64,000 nt of DNA, taken from contig CM041465.1 of NCBI GenBank assembly GCA_023213395.1, positions 21,266,001 to 21,330,000 on the forward strand, written 5' to 3'. The position numbers and the translations under genes were made by a program. Shown here piece after piece: positions 20,424-32,439 of this stretch. The notes beneath the pieces are model-generated. The model was not told the origin of the DNA. It made no database searches and worked only from the letters and a program-made list of their open reading frames with translations. The DNA is from Cycas panzhihuaensis (taxonomy: Eukaryota > Cycadophyta). Numbering within the stretch: the stretch's first letter is position 1; every line of letters starts with the position of its first letter.

Positions 20424-23135
20424 TGTTTCCCAGCTTCCAGGAATGGATATGGAATTACCGACTCAGGTACGTGTAGGTATGTTTCTCACCTTATCATTGC
20501 TTTCTTTTGATGAGTGTTTGCTTGCATGTCTGCATGTTTGTGACCTTGTAGATGACTTTGCCTTTGTCTACACCTATTTTAGCCTATGACGACTATAGCA
20601 GGGGCATACTCCCAGCAAGTGTGGCACCTTGGTGGCCACTCCACTTCCAGCATTCTACCCTCCTCGTTCTAGGATCCGCTTGGCTTACGCCACCTCTTCC
20701 CGTGTGATGACCCGTCATTGTTTAGTTGACTTACCACATCGCCTTGATCCTATTTTTGCTCTTTTGGACCCGTTTGTTGGCTTATTTACCCCTAGGTAGG
20801 TGTCTCAGGCCTCTATTAGCCCTTTTTGTCATTTGCCCCTAGCCTAGACTGGCTGGCCGGGCCTAGTTTTACCTCCAGGTGAATACTGATGTGATTTTCG
20901 CGGTACCACTGGAATATCTCAGCATCGCAGATTTTTCAAAGATGACTGTTCTAATTTATTTTTTAAAATTTGTCGTGGTAATTTCACATTTATTATGAAA
21001 CTACCACGTGTCTCATGACTTAACTCACTGCCAACCGCTCCCTAATCACTCACTTTAGGGTTTGGGTTGGGTACTTAAGTCATGATTTACTCATTTTTGG
21101 AGACTTTTAGCGCACTTTTTGATTTGCTCCTCAAGGAAACCACGCTATGCTCTGCTATTTTCTGTTGTCCTGCTGCTACTACAGGACTTGCATCTCTCCT
21201 CCAGCACCCAGCTCTCCTTTGGTGTGGCTAGGACATCTTCCCAGCCCCTCACACACCTTGGAGGGGGCCCCTTGGAGAGATCTCAATGGATTCTTACCCC
21301 GGGCAGCCATCAAGCATTCCAAGTGCAGGTGTTCTTCCTCCAACTCCATTAGCAGGGCCCCAAACCTGCTACACCATAGTTTTTGGGCTGATTTCTCAGC
21401 CTCTCCTTACCAGCCCTTGGTTGGGGCAAGCACCTCTCCTCTTCCTCTCAGGTATTCATTGATTTGAGTTATTTTTCTTATGCAATTGATGCCCCTCTTG
21501 CTTGTCTTTGTGAGGGTTATTTTCCTCTTTATATTGGACTATTTTATCCCTATTCTGGTGCCTTCTTGCTTGCATTTGTTGCTTAAGGTAGCGGCATAGA
21601 GGGTTGACATAGGGTTTGGGAGAGAGCTGGGTGGATTTCGTACCACCTTCCACGCTCCTCAAGTGGCTCTTAGCCCCCCAAACCTTCCCTCTTGCCCAGT
21701 GTTATCCTTAGCACTCAAATAAGGGTTTGTTAGGCCTTCCTTAGCTGCTAAAATCAACGCTGTCACACGTTGCAGTGTTGGTTTGAGGGCTTGTGCTATG
21801 GTCTGGGCAACTCATGTACGTCCCGACCACTTGTCCTTTGCCCAACTCCTTTCTCTGCAGCTCGGTTTGCTCTTCATAGCACCCCGACTTACCATAGGTC
21901 CTCTTTGGTTCCCTTCCACTCTCTTGCTACTATTTCCAGCCATCTTTCTTAGCCTTACCCTCGCTACCTCGTGGCTTTTGGGGGAGGTTGGGGTTGTTCT
22001 TTGCAGGAGGTGGGCCACTCCGAGGCTTACCGGTTACTTTCCTTTTGCTTTGACTGTCCTCCTTTACATATTATCATCATTGTGTTGATGTTAACATATA
22101 CGTGTTTAAGTTCATATTTGTATGACATAGATATGTATTGTTAGGATCTTGTCATTGCATGTTAGTACCCTTTCTTCGAAAAGGGGGAGGTTGTAATTTG
22201 CTTACAGGTACTTAGAGAGCACAAAGGGTCTTTTCCACTCATCTCGTTGCTGGTAAGTGCTCCTATGCATGTTGTACTTTCATACTTCATTTATTACTAG
22301 TATTTGGTTTCTTTCTTTCCTTGGTTTTGTACTTTAGTATTTTTTCAAGGAAGATAAGAGAGCCCCTCATTCCAACCTGCTACGACGCTTCACAACCGCC
22401 GTGCCTCGTGGAGTAGTTTTGGTGTCCCTTGGGAGCGCCATCATCACAACACACTTCTAGTCTAGGTACACACCTCGCTCCACCCTACCACTCTTTCCTT
22501 TTGAATTTCCTTTACATAAGTAGTAATTAACTCATTAGAAATCAAAAGAGGAAATTAACTTTGCTTTTGGTTCATGCTTTATTTATTTCATTGCATGCAT
22601 CTTCTCTACCCATAGGAAAAGGTCTTAGGAACCGCTCCTTTTCACCTTTCCCTTCCCTTTGCCATGCAAGCTTCCTACTCTTCTTATTACTTGTGTGTTT
22701 GGCTAGTTTGCTTAGGCATACCTTGACCCACCTTCTTGGGTCATCCATATTACTTTCCTTTGGTTCCCTACTTCGCCGGATAACCAAAGTGACCCTGTCC
22801 GTAGGCCAACTACATGATTGCCCTCCCTTGTTTCCCGTTGCTCTAGGGAAACCCTTGAAGGTTCCTTTCTGTCCCCTTCCAGCCATCCAAGGGTGGGAGG
22901 ATCCTTCCCTTAGGTCAACCCAGGCTAACCTTACGCCTCCTCACCTCTTGTTCGAAGTGGGGGGGGGATCACCCTTTGGTAGCTATATTCTATTGCAGGT
23001 CCCGAACTTGCGCTCCAGTGCATGGGGTGCCCTACATGGTATTTACCCTACTTATAGGTCTCTTTCTTGATCATATTATCACCCACTCCTACCATACTTA
23101 TTTAGTTAGGTAGTTATCCCGTAGACATGCATCCA
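20424..23135 (+). repeat. Element C 3' LTR (2.7 kb)
   Basis: It starts TGTTTCCCAGCTTCCAGG after the polypurine tract and ends GACATGCATCCA, followed by element B sequence. From about 21520 to the end it matches 8406-10016 closely. It contains the promoter block at 20974-21080 and a CpG-poor 1-kb leader section. ORFs inside it such as 22561-23070 also occur in the 5' LTR at 9442-9990, but they carry no recognisable domain and I do not call them genes. Confidence 0.87.
20974..21080 (+). promoter_or_regulatory. LTR promoter region of element C 3' LTR
   Basis: Inverted repeat CGTGGTAATTTCA (20974-20986) / TGAAACTACCACG (20996-21008), G-box core CACGTG at 21005-21010, TTTAGGGTTTGG at 21053-21064 and TATA-like GTACTTAAGT at 21071-21080. 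Relative to the 5' LTR, both arms carry matching changes (GGCA to GGTA and TGCC to TACC), so pairing is kept. Confidence 0.58.
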
Positions 23136-24769
23136 CCTAGTAATGAGGTAGTACACAGAGAGGCAGTGGCATTCCTCACCAGGGTAGACAGATGGAAGAG
23201 GAGAGGTGTTCCTCTCCAGGCTATGCTCATGTCAAGGATTCCTTGGGTAAGGAAGTTGATTACTTTGTGCATTCTATTCCAGGTTTCCTAAAAACAAAAC
23301 TATAGGGACATCCCTGGGGGATGGATGGATGCAGTGCATCATTGTGAGGCTGGCGAGAGGATGGACTGGGCTACCCTGATAGTGACGAACCTCATCGTAC
23401 AGCTAGATGCCATCAAGACGATAGGTTGGGGAGGGCTATCATATAGCACGCTGCTACAGTGTTAGTTTTTCGATCATTTTGGAGCAGTGGCACTAGTAGG
23501 GGGACCACACCCCATTATAGAGTGGGCCCTGATGGTCCACAGGTGGTAGACTAGACTAAGAGGGATAGAGGACTAGGCTCATGTCTGACACTCAGTGGAG
23601 GCTACATCGCTGGACCTCCTTACTATGATGGATCTTATAGCAGACCCATACAGAGTAGTGAGGTGGGACAGTGATGATGAGGTAGGTGGAGCTAGGGTGC
23701 TCTCAGGTGATGATGATTTCAGAGATGGAGGAGATAGAGCTGGCCTGTCATGACCTACGGGAGAGGCAGGTCTATCAGGGACAGCAGGTAGAGGAGCAGG
23801 GCCATTTGGGGCTGCCATCGGAGAGGCAGGCCTATCAGAGACTATAGAGGAGAGTAGGGGGCCAGTGACACGGGCCCACAAGCTACAGATCATGAGGAGA
23901 TCTAGAGAGGTGATAGCAGAGCCAGTCCCAGTAAGGAGAGAGGCCCTAATAAAGGAGGAGGTACTAGCAATTGGTGGAGCACTAGAGGAGGAGGTAGTCA
24001 TACAAGTCGAGGAGCCGGCCGCCACACCAGGTGAGACATAGCCATTTCCCATCATCATTTGATTGCTAGATAGATATGTAGTTTGATTTTGGTTGACTTG
24101 ATATCCATATACATGTACTGATACATGGTATACTGGATCATATGTACTACAGAGGTTAGGCAATTGGTAGAGGCGATGGTAAGGGAGATGTTCCCTCAAG
24201 TATATGCGGAGGGGTAACCACCCATCCAAGTCAAGGACGCACCTAGATCGGCAGGTGCCCATATGGCAGCATTCGCCCCATTGGCAAGGGTAAGGGACAT
24301 ATAGGCTATAGAGTCCCAGGAGTATGTAGCATTCAGGGGACAGTTGCAACAAGAGCTGGATGAGGCTCGGAGCGAGCGGGATGCATTACGGAGGCACGTA
24401 CAGACTCTGGAGGCTCAGGGAGGAGCAGGTGGAGATGCAGAGAGTAGGATCTAGATAACAGTGCTAGAGGAGCATCTCCAAGGGGTGGAGGAGAAGTTCT
24501 GGAGTATGGAGGAGAGACTCCAGGGAGTAGAGGGTGAGAGAGATTATATCCAAGCCCAATACGATCAGCTAGTGGATTAGGTGGCATCGAGGTCGAGCCA
24601 GAGTAGGACGCATACTCACATGGTGGAAATGATACCGAAGTGGCCACGTGATGAGGGGAGTGAGGCAGGGAGCTCATGGAGGCCCAGGAGGAGCCTCAGA
24701 GGGATGTGGTCCCTAAGAGATAGATCACACCAACCAGGAGATAGTGTCCTAGGAGTAAGGCAACAGTAG
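23136..24769 (+). pseudogene. Element B antisense gene, N-terminus missing
   Basis: Plus strand. It starts mid-gene at EAVAFLTRVDRWKRRGVPLQ, the segment that follows the mobile-domain motif in C, and continues through eroded core and acidic linker. A donor CCAG/GTGAGACA at 24030/24031 and acceptors at 24152 (CTACAG) or 24159 (GTTAG) predict an intron of 122 or 129 nt, in the same place as in C and E. Exon 2 keeps the coiled-coil part (RKEL/EEA-rich, with degraded frames) and ends at TAG near 24767-24769. The mobile-domain signature itself was lost with the 600 bp missing at the C junction. A long minus-strand ORF across 23579-24352 is its shadow. Confidence 0.65.
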
Positions 24770-25388
24770 TATAGTACTCATGTATCTGATTTATTTTGAC
24801 AGGGGAAAGCATAGGCCTCTAGGGGGTTACATGTATAGAGTCATATGATTGTACCCCCCCTGTAAGGACACCGGCTTTCCACAGAGGATATACCATACCA
24901 TATGTATGACATGACACACGATTTTAATGTATATATATAGACAGGACAATTGGCACCCCATTTGATATGTATGTTTTGTTATGTATGATATAGATGGTCT
25001 GTTATGTGATACAAGTATTTCCTTCTATACATGGACATATACCTAATAGGAGCACACACGACCACCATGAGTAGAGGTGATAAACATATGTGGGGTTAGG
25101 AGATAGGGTGCCGTGCATGTCCACGGAGGAGCATAGCAAGATATGCAAAGGAAATACCGAGTGAGAGGAGGAGTAATGATACTCTAAAGCATCATCCTAA
25201 CTGCGGGATGCCCAAATAGGAGGACAAGGTCCCAAGAGAAATGGGAACATGGGTTCTATAGGAGGAACCAGAAGGAGATGATGGAGGCCATCCTAAGTCG
25301 TCATTCCACCCGTGGCTGGGAGGAATGGGAACAAACTTAAGATGGTAGTTTAGGCTCATTTCAAAGCGTGGGTGGGGTGACGGCAAGG
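24770..25388 (-). other. Spacer between integrase and antisense gene (element B)
   Basis: Homologous to 15837-16512 of C and 57755-58506 of E. It holds a short TA repeat near 24932 and the TTAAGATGGTAGTTTAGG side of the conserved inverted repeat near 25335-25350. No gene seen. Confidence 0.5.
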
Positions 25389-26525
25389 TCACGAGTAAAA
25401 CTTCTTAAGGAATTTCCCATTAACAGCTTTCTCAAATTCAAGACCCTCTAGGGTGGCAATCCTATAAGCACCATTACCGAAGGTTTCGATAATGATGAAG
25501 GGGCCAACCCATCTAGGTTTAAATTTGGTCAAATGGTCATGAAGATATTCTAATTTGAGGACGTGGTCCCTGGGAAACAAAGGATGAGAATGAAGATGTT
25601 TATCGTAGGTCCTTTGTGAGCGAGCTTTAGACGCCAGGTTATCCTGATAAGCAACTAAACATCTCTTGTCCAAAGCTTCGAGGTCCAGGAGGTGAGCCTA
25701 GCATATCGACTCCTCATCAATGAGACCACGAAGAGAGACTCACAGGGAAGGGATCTCTACTTCTAATGGGAGTACTGCCTTGGTACCATAAACCAAGGAG
25801 AACGGGGTCATTCCCGTGGTGGAACAGATAGAGGTGTGATAAGCCCATAAAGCGGAAGGAAGTTGATGGTGCCAGTCCCTTTGAGACTGAGCAACGATTT
25901 TCTTTAGGATATCAACGAGAGTCTTGTTGAATGAATCTACCTAACCATTTGCCTGGGGGTAGTAAGGAGAAGACATTTTATGAGAAACCTTGAACTTCTT
26001 GCAAAGCTTATCCATCTCCTTATTATAAAAATGGGGTCTATTATCAGTGATTAAGACATCAGGAATCCCAAAACGGTAAATGATGTGCTAGTAAATAAAA
26101 GTAGCTATCATTTTACCAGGAGTAGTAACTAGAGGAATGGCCTCCTCCCATTTGGTGAAGTATTCCGTAGTAGTGAAGATAAACTTGTGCTGCGACGAAG
26201 AAGGTGGAGAGATAGCCCCGATGAGGTCTAGCCCCCACTTAGCGAAAGGCCACAGAGAGATGATGGGGTGAAGGGCCTTGGAAGGCACATGGGAGATGTT
26301 AGCATGTTCCTGACATCGCTGACATCTCAGGGCAAAGGCGTGGGCATCCTTAAAGAGGGACGGCCAAAAATAACCCATACAGAGGATCCTCTAGGCCATA
26401 GATTGGCCCCCAAAGTGACCCCCACAAATACCATGGTGGCATTTGTGGAGTATTTAGTCAGCTTCGTCAGTGGTGGCGTAGCAAATGAGGATCCCATCGA
26501 ATGACCTCTTGTATAATACTTCATC
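25389..26525 (-). pseudogene. Element B pol: integrase
   Basis: The minus-strand frame begins after LYKRSFDGILI and shows CHHGICGGHFGGQSMA, then CQRCQEH (zinc binding). The core has D in WGLDLIGAISPPSSSQHK and D in DVLITDN, and QANG is followed by a stop and VDSFNKTL, in which the catalytic E of QVESF is changed to D. The C-terminus KFKPRWVGPF ... NGKFLKKFYS ends at TGA (fwd 25389-25391). Several TAG/TAA stops replace Q codons. It is the equivalent of 14703-15836 and 56622-57754. Confidence 0.86.
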
Positions 26526-27140
26526 CATGAGGAAGTATTGCCTAGTAGAAGTCTGGATGCGAGATCTAACTTTAGTACTAGCATCAGGGTGATATTGTTG
26601 TTACGTGAGATACTGCATTATGTCACCATACCACTTATTGTCGATGAATGGATGGAGAGGGATGTCCTGAATAATCAAGATAGACTCATGAGGGAGAGAA
26701 TCGTCAATGGGAGTATCGAGCGAGTTAGGAATAGGGGTGTCTGTGAGCTGCTTAGCCACTACCATTTCTTTCTTCAATTTCTAGTTAATGATATGAAGGT
26801 CGAACTCTTGAAGTAGGATAGCCCAATGGCCAGCCCTACCCATCAAGTCTGAATGAGTGAGTAAGTATCGCAAGGGATCGGACTAGATGATCACCTTGGT
26901 GGTATTGCCAAGCAAGTAATGTCTAAACTTCTTGGTCACATGGACCAAGGAGAGACATTCCTTCTTGGCAGGAGAGTAGTTAAGTTTAGTAGTCACGAGA
27001 GTACGACTGATGAAATAAATGGCTCTCTCAACTCCTGAGTCATCCTCCTGAGCTAACATAGCACCCAGGGACTCGTCAGTCGCCGAGGTATAAAGAAAAA
27101 AGGGCCTATCGAAGCGAGGGGGCACTAGTGTAGGAGTGGA
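26526..27140 (-). pseudogene. Element B pol: Ty3-type RNase H
   Basis: Minus strand: RPFFLYTSATDESLGAMLAQ carries the first acidic residue, KKECLSLVHVTKKFRHYLLG the Glu, and SDPLRYLL after KVII-stop the next Asp. The remaining tail leads to the integrase. This is the domain that element C has lost. An 80-codon open piece is at 26883-27125; the rest is broken by stops. With the separate aRNH gene at 5002-5424, element B originally had two RNases H of different origin. Confidence 0.84.
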
Positions 27141-28597
27141 AGCGAGGGTTTCCTTAAGTCCTTTGAAGGCTTTTTGGGTCTTGTCATACTAAACAAACAG
27201 AGCTCCCTTCTTCAATAGGTCCGTAAGGGGTTTGGCACTCACGACGAAGTCTGCCAAGAAGAGCCTAAGGAAACTAAGCCTACCTTAGAATGACTTGATA
27301 TGTCGTTGGGTCCTAGGATGTAGCATATCAAGGATTGCCTTAACTTTGTTAGGGTCAATATGGATTCCTTATTTTGACATAAGAAATCTAAGGAGTTTGC
27401 CCGAAGTGATGGCAAACACACACTTGAGTGGGTTTAGGCTAACATGATATTTGCAACATCGCGTGAAGATAGCCTGCAAGTTAGAGGGATGATGGGTCCT
27501 AACATGTGAGAAACCTATCATGTCATCCATGAAGACCTCCAATGTGTTATTGATGAGGTTATAGAAGATGAAATGTATCGCTCTTTAGTAAGTAGCACCT
27601 GCATTTTTAAGACCAAAGGGTATTTCCTTGTAGGAAAAGGTAGCCCACGGGGTGGTGAAGGCCATCTTGTGGCGGTCTTCAGGAGATATCTGGATTTGGT
27701 TGTAACTAGAAAAGGCATCTATCAAGGACATAACTTCAAATCCAACAGTTCAATCAATGATTTGATCGATGAAAGGGAGTGGAAAGTTGTCCTTAGGATA
27801 AGCATTGTTAATATCACGAAAATTGATGCATATGTGGATGGCCCTATTCTTTTTAGCAATGGGGATAATGTTAGACATCCACTTGGGGTAATCGATGGAG
27901 GTGATAAGTCTAGCATCCAACAACTTTTCAACCTCCATCTTAACATTGGCTGAGAGCTCAGGGTGAAGAGGACACTACTTTTGGTGCACGGGGCAGGCAC
28001 CAGGAATGGTGGTGAGATTATAAGTGGCAATGGAGGGCTCAATTCCCTTCATGTCAGAATAATCCCACGTGAAAACATCCCAAAACTCCTAGAACAAAAG
28101 GGAGTGCTCCCTTACCTCATCAGGAGAGCATTTCATCCTAACCTTAATGACCTTGCCATGGGCCAAGACTATGTCTTAGGTTGCCCCCATGCATATGGCA
28201 TTCCCCTACTTGAAGTGGAGAGGAACAAGATCAACGGGAAGAGGTGGAATAGGGGATGGGATTGAGTCAGCAAGTGTGGACCTAATCACAAGGATCTTCT
28301 AGTGGCCAAGCCTATGGTGACAAGAAGGCAAGTTAGGCACGAAGCCCGCTAGGTGCTCGAGCAAGGCTTCATCATATTCGAAGTAATCTACCCCATGGAT
28401 GACCTTAGTTTGAATAGATGAAGTGCTAGAGGAAGTGAGGGCAATGGGACCATGATTGTCATCAGGTTGCCCGACATCCTCGATAGACTTTAAGGGAGAG
28501 TCAAGAAGGGGCTCCTCAGAAGGAGCGAAAGGCAGTTCCTCGAACCCATCACCTGCGGAGGGTGATGAAGAGGAAGAACTGATGATAGATGAATCAA
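27141..28597 (-). pseudogene. Element B pol: linker and reverse transcriptase
   Basis: Minus strand. The acidic linker (SHVITCVDSSIISSSSSSPS, then VIHGVDYFEYDEALLEHLAG) leads to MEVEKLLDARLITSIDYPKW, RAIHICINFRDINNAYPKDN and FPLPFIDQIID of the fingers/palm. The active-site box is EVFMDDMIGFS near fwd 27525-27545, so both catalytic Asp of the xMDD box are kept. The thumb/connection (CVFAITSGKLLRFLMSK, then KSF-stop-GRLSFLRLFLADF) follows. Frames shift at least once near 27720 and there are many stops. It is the only copy in the window that retains both Asp of the active-site box. Confidence 0.84.
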
Positions 28598-28999
28598 CAC
28601 AAGTGATGACATGTGACACAGAAGAGTGATTAGTCTCACCAATAAGAGAGGTTCTAGATGGGGATCTAGAATGGGATGGGTGTGACCTACTAGTGCGGAG
28701 GAAGGAAATGGGGTGAAGACAATCCTCATCCTCATCATGTGACTCATCATCACTAAATGAGGCGAGGTACTCGTAGCTCCCAACGCCAATAGGAGCGAAA
28801 CGCGTGAGACTAGGGAAAGAAGATACGGGATCTTCTTCGATGTGAGATGGATTGGGTATACCAATGGAGCAAGCTGAGGCATGAGTAGAAGGGCCTTGGC
28901 TTGCTTGATTGACAGGACGAGTTTGTTTGGCAAGTGGACGTTTGTGGGAACAACCCTCATTCGTCCATCATGGATGAATTTAAGTTGCCCCTAGAGGTT

Positions 29000-29290
29000 C
29001 GAACACATGACTCCCATTTGGTCAAGCTATGGTCGACTTAAGAGAAGGTTGTAGTCGACATCGATGTCAAGGACTACAATGTCAACGAGGACAGTCTTAT
29101 CCTCGAGAGTGAGTGGGATTATAACAAATCCCAATAGGGTCTTTTTGCTACCATCGTAGCCTTGGCATCGCCATGGAGCAGGTTCCAAGGTGGAAATACC
29201 AAGCTCTTGTATGACATGCAAGGACATGGTATTCATGGAAGAACCATTGTTGACAACTGTCCTTCATAGGGTACAGTCAAGTGTATCGAT
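29000..29290 (-). pseudogene. Element B aspartic protease, copy 1
   Basis: The minus-strand frame gives TVVNNGSSMNTMSLHVIQELG and, after EPAPWRCQGYDGSKK, VDIVVLDIDVDYNLLLSRP. The catalytic Asp of the DNG motif in C is Asn here (GAC to AAC, a G-to-A transition), so the protease would be inactive even without the stops. It is duplicated at 31455-31745. Confidence 0.75.
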
Positions 29291-29989
29291 GGTAATGGTG
29301 AATGGGAAGTTCCACTGACATTCCTTTTTACACATAGGAGGAAGGTCCTTAGGATCAACAGAAATAACAAGCTCACAACTTTGGGTGACACCCAAAGCGT
29401 GGATGAGCACATCATTTAATCCTAAAGCTTCCAAAAAGAGGGCTCGTTACTCAGGACAACTCCTCAAAACGTCCATCAAGGACATTCCCGCAGCGACGGT
29501 GTGGAATTCGTTAACGATGGAGAAAGGCTTACCCTTCACAATAGGTTAGGTAAGTGCCCTTCAAAAATCGTAACAACCTGGATGCACGGGAATGGCCTTG
29601 AGAAGAAGAGGCACTTCTGGAGGAGGGTTCTCTGGAAGAGGATCGGAAGGAGTAGAAGAAGAGCACCAGCTGCTTCTTTAGCGATTTGAGACCGAGTAAG
29701 GGCATACAAAGGAGTAGCCTCAAGCATTTGGATCACCTTCTTTCTCTTATTCCGGGACTGTGAAGGTGAAGGAGTGCGTTGGTTAGGAGAATATGAGGGA
29801 GAGGACGAATCTTGGGTGCCCTTCCCTTTATTGCGAGAAGGATGGGAATTCGACGATCTTCCTCGGTTCCGGTTGTTTTTGGATTGAGTGTTGCAATCAC
29901 GTTCCCCATATTTGGGGAATAAATCCTTATGGACCGACTAGTCTAAATTAGGCCTTAAGGCCCATTTAGGGGATGAGTCACATCGAGGG

Positions 29990-30983
29990 GCATCCTTGGG
30001 ATGCTGGGCCCTACAATGTGAGTCATCATGGAAGCACTCCCCATGAATGAAGCACCACTTCTTCTCAAGCGAAGGATCTGTCTTCCTTGCTTGAGAGGAC
30101 TGGGCATTTCCATTCCTAGGGAGGGAAGCTTGGGTAGCTTGTTAAATTTATTTATTATAAGTTAGTGATGAAGGAGCTTGTAATTTGAGTTCCTTCATCG
30201 TATATTCAAATGAATGTATGGCGAATGTAAGCGGATCTATGGTCTTCTTAGTTAGATGAGAAGAAGACCTAGAAGATTGTTGTGGTTTAGTATCCTTGGT
30301 TAGAGGCGGTGCCTCATGTTGATGTGAGGGCTTGAGAGGCTTCTTGAGTCAGCCTGGATCTCAATAGCCTTAAGCGCTAAGCACTTTGCAATCGTGGAGT
30401 CACGTGTAGTGGCCCCCATTTTAAGGACTTCCACATGTACTTAAGGGCAAACTGCATTAACGAAAAGGTCCCTCTTTAACTCCTTGGGCAATGTGGCCTT
30501 AGTGGAGTGAAGAAAGTCGTGAAATCATCGCACAAAGTCATGATTCATCTCATCGTGACCTTGTTTGAGCGATAGGAGGGATTTCATTCCACTTTCAAAT
30601 GGATGAGCTACATCAAAGTAGTTGATGAATTCGTCCACCAATTGCTAGAATAAAAAGATCAAGTGGGTAGGAAGGCGATAAAACCACTTAAGGGCATCGC
30701 CTTGCAAAGATCGAGGGAACAATTTCATTAAGATATGGTCGTAAGCCTAGTAATCAATACATACCATAGAAAAACTACGAACGTGTTCTGCTAGGTCTTG
30801 CAAGGAAGTTCTATCAAATTTAAGAACTTCGGGAGGATGAGGTGGCAGATTAATTCTTAATGCCTCAATGGATAGTGGTTTCAATCTATAGTCCATGAAG
30901 GGACGTGCCCTTGCCTGGTCTGTAGGATCAATGAATGATGTAGTAGGCAGTGAACAAGGAATGGATGGGGGTGGCAAACCCAT
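29990..30983 (-). pseudogene. Element B gag capsid and zinc knuckle, copy 1
   Basis: Minus strand: MGLPPPSIPCSLPTTSFIDP leads to SLQDLAEHVRSFSMVCIDY, then the capsid core in broken frames (FESGMKSLL-like, NALxxEVHVEVLKMGATT-like). The CHHC knuckle WCFIHGECFHDDSHC is intact at fwd 30013-30054. Duplicated at about 32440-33438. Confidence 0.75.
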
Positions 30984-31454
30984 CCCTCCTTGAGGACATG
31001 CCCCTTGCTAGAAGGGGGCTTAAGGATAAGCACCTTGAAAGGGAGTTGGGTTCACAAGTGATGACATGTGACACAGAAGAGTGATTAGTCTCACCAATAA
31101 GAGAGGTTCTAGATGGGGATCTAGAATGGGATGGGTGTGACCTACTAGTGCGGAGGAAGGAAATGGGGTGAAGACAATCCTCATCCTCATCATGTGACTC
31201 ATCATCACTAAATGAGGCGAGGTACTCGTAGCTCCCAACGCCAATAGGAGCGAAACGCGTGAGACTAGGGAAAGAAGATACGGGATCTTCTTCAATGTGA
31301 GATGGATTGGGTATACCAATGGAGCAAGCTGAGGCATGAGTAGAAGGGCCTTGGCTTGCTTGATTGACAGGACGAGTTTGTTTGGCAAGTGGACATTTGT
31401 GGGAGCAACCCTCATTCGTCCATCATGGATGAATTTAAGTTGCCCCCAGAGGTT

Positions 31455-31745
31455 CGAACACATGACTCCCATTTGGTCAAGCTATGGTCGACTTAAGAGA
31501 AGGTTGTAGTCGACATCGATATCAAGGACTACAATGTCAACGAGGACAGTCTTATCCTCGAGAGTGAGTGGGATTATAACAAATCCCAATAGGGTCTTTT
31601 TGCTACCATCGTAGCCTTGGCATCGCTATGGAGCAGGTTCCAAGGTGGAAATACCAAGCTCTTGTATGACATGCAAGGACATGGTATTCATGGAAGAACC
31701 ATTGTTGACAACTGTCCTTCATAGGGTACAGTCAAGTGTATCGAT
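31455..31745 (-). pseudogene. Element B aspartic protease, copy 2
   Basis: Near-identical to the copy at 29000-29290, with the same Asp-to-Asn change in the catalytic motif, showing the mutation came before the duplication. Confidence 0.74.
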
Positions 31746-32439
31746 GGTAATGGTGAATGGGAAGTTCCACTGACATTCCTTTTTACACATAGGAGGAAGG
31801 TCCTTAGGATCAACAGAAATAACAAGCTCACAACTTTGGGTGACACCCAAAGCGTGGACAGGCACATCATTTAATCCTAAAGCTTCCAAAAAGAGGGCTC
31901 GTTACTCAGGACAACTCCTCAAAACGTCCATCAAGGACATTCCCGCAGCGACGGTGTGGAATTCGTTAACGATGGAGAAAGGCTTACCCTTCACAATAGG
32001 TTAGGTAAGTGCCCTTCAAAAATCGTAACAACCTGGATGCACGGGAATGGGCTTGGGAAGAAGAGGCACTTCTGGAGGAGGGTTCTCTGGAAGAGGATCG
32101 GAAGGAGTAGAAGAAGAGCACCAGCTGCTTCTTTAGCGATTTGAGACCGAGTAAGGGCATACAAAGGAGTAGCCTCAAGCATTTGGATCACCTTCTTTCT
32201 CTTATTCCGGGACTGTGAAGGTGAAGGAGTGCGTTGGTTAGGAGAATATGAGGGAGGGGCAGATCTTGGGTGCCCTTCCCTTTATTGCGAGAAGGATGGG
32301 AATTGACGATCTTCCTCGGTTCGGTTGTTTTTGGATTGAGTGTTGCAATCACGTTCCCCATATTTGGGGAATAAATCCTTATGGACCGACTAGTCTAAAT
32401 TAGGCCTTAAGGCCCATTTAGGGGATGAGTCACATCGAG

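Larger units (their letters stand above)
6316..23135 (+). mobile_element. Element C (Tat-like Ty3/gypsy), nearly full length
   Basis: A complete layout can be followed: 5' LTR, PBS, gag, protease, truncated RT, integrase, antisense gene, aRNH gene, polypurine tract and 3' LTR. It splits element B. There is no matching target duplication (gggcc before, cctag after) and about 600 bp of B are missing at the site. The 5' LTR is longer than the 3' LTR and chimeric, so the true left end may have been rearranged. CpG is depleted in most of the element apart from 6316-8405. Confidence 0.85.
28598..31052 (-). repeat. Tandem duplication in element B gag-protease, copy 1
   Basis: 2455-bp direct repeat of the next interval. 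It starts at CACAAGTGATGACATG (28598) and ends where the same words recur (31053). It covers, on the minus strand, the end of the gag linker, capsid, zinc knuckle, protease and the start of the pol linker. I noted about twenty substitutions and three one-base deletions against copy 2, not an exhaustive count. The junction shares only one base of homology. Confidence 0.9.

Noticed and set aside
21053-21064. TTTAGGG words as interstitial telomere repeats
   Set aside because: Single copies at a fixed distance before the LTR TATA box in several LTRs; better read as a telo-box-like promoter motif.
23579-24352. 257-codon minus-strand ORF
   Set aside because: It is the reverse-strand shadow of the antisense gene of element B; the plus-strand reading matches C and E and has the conserved splice sites.
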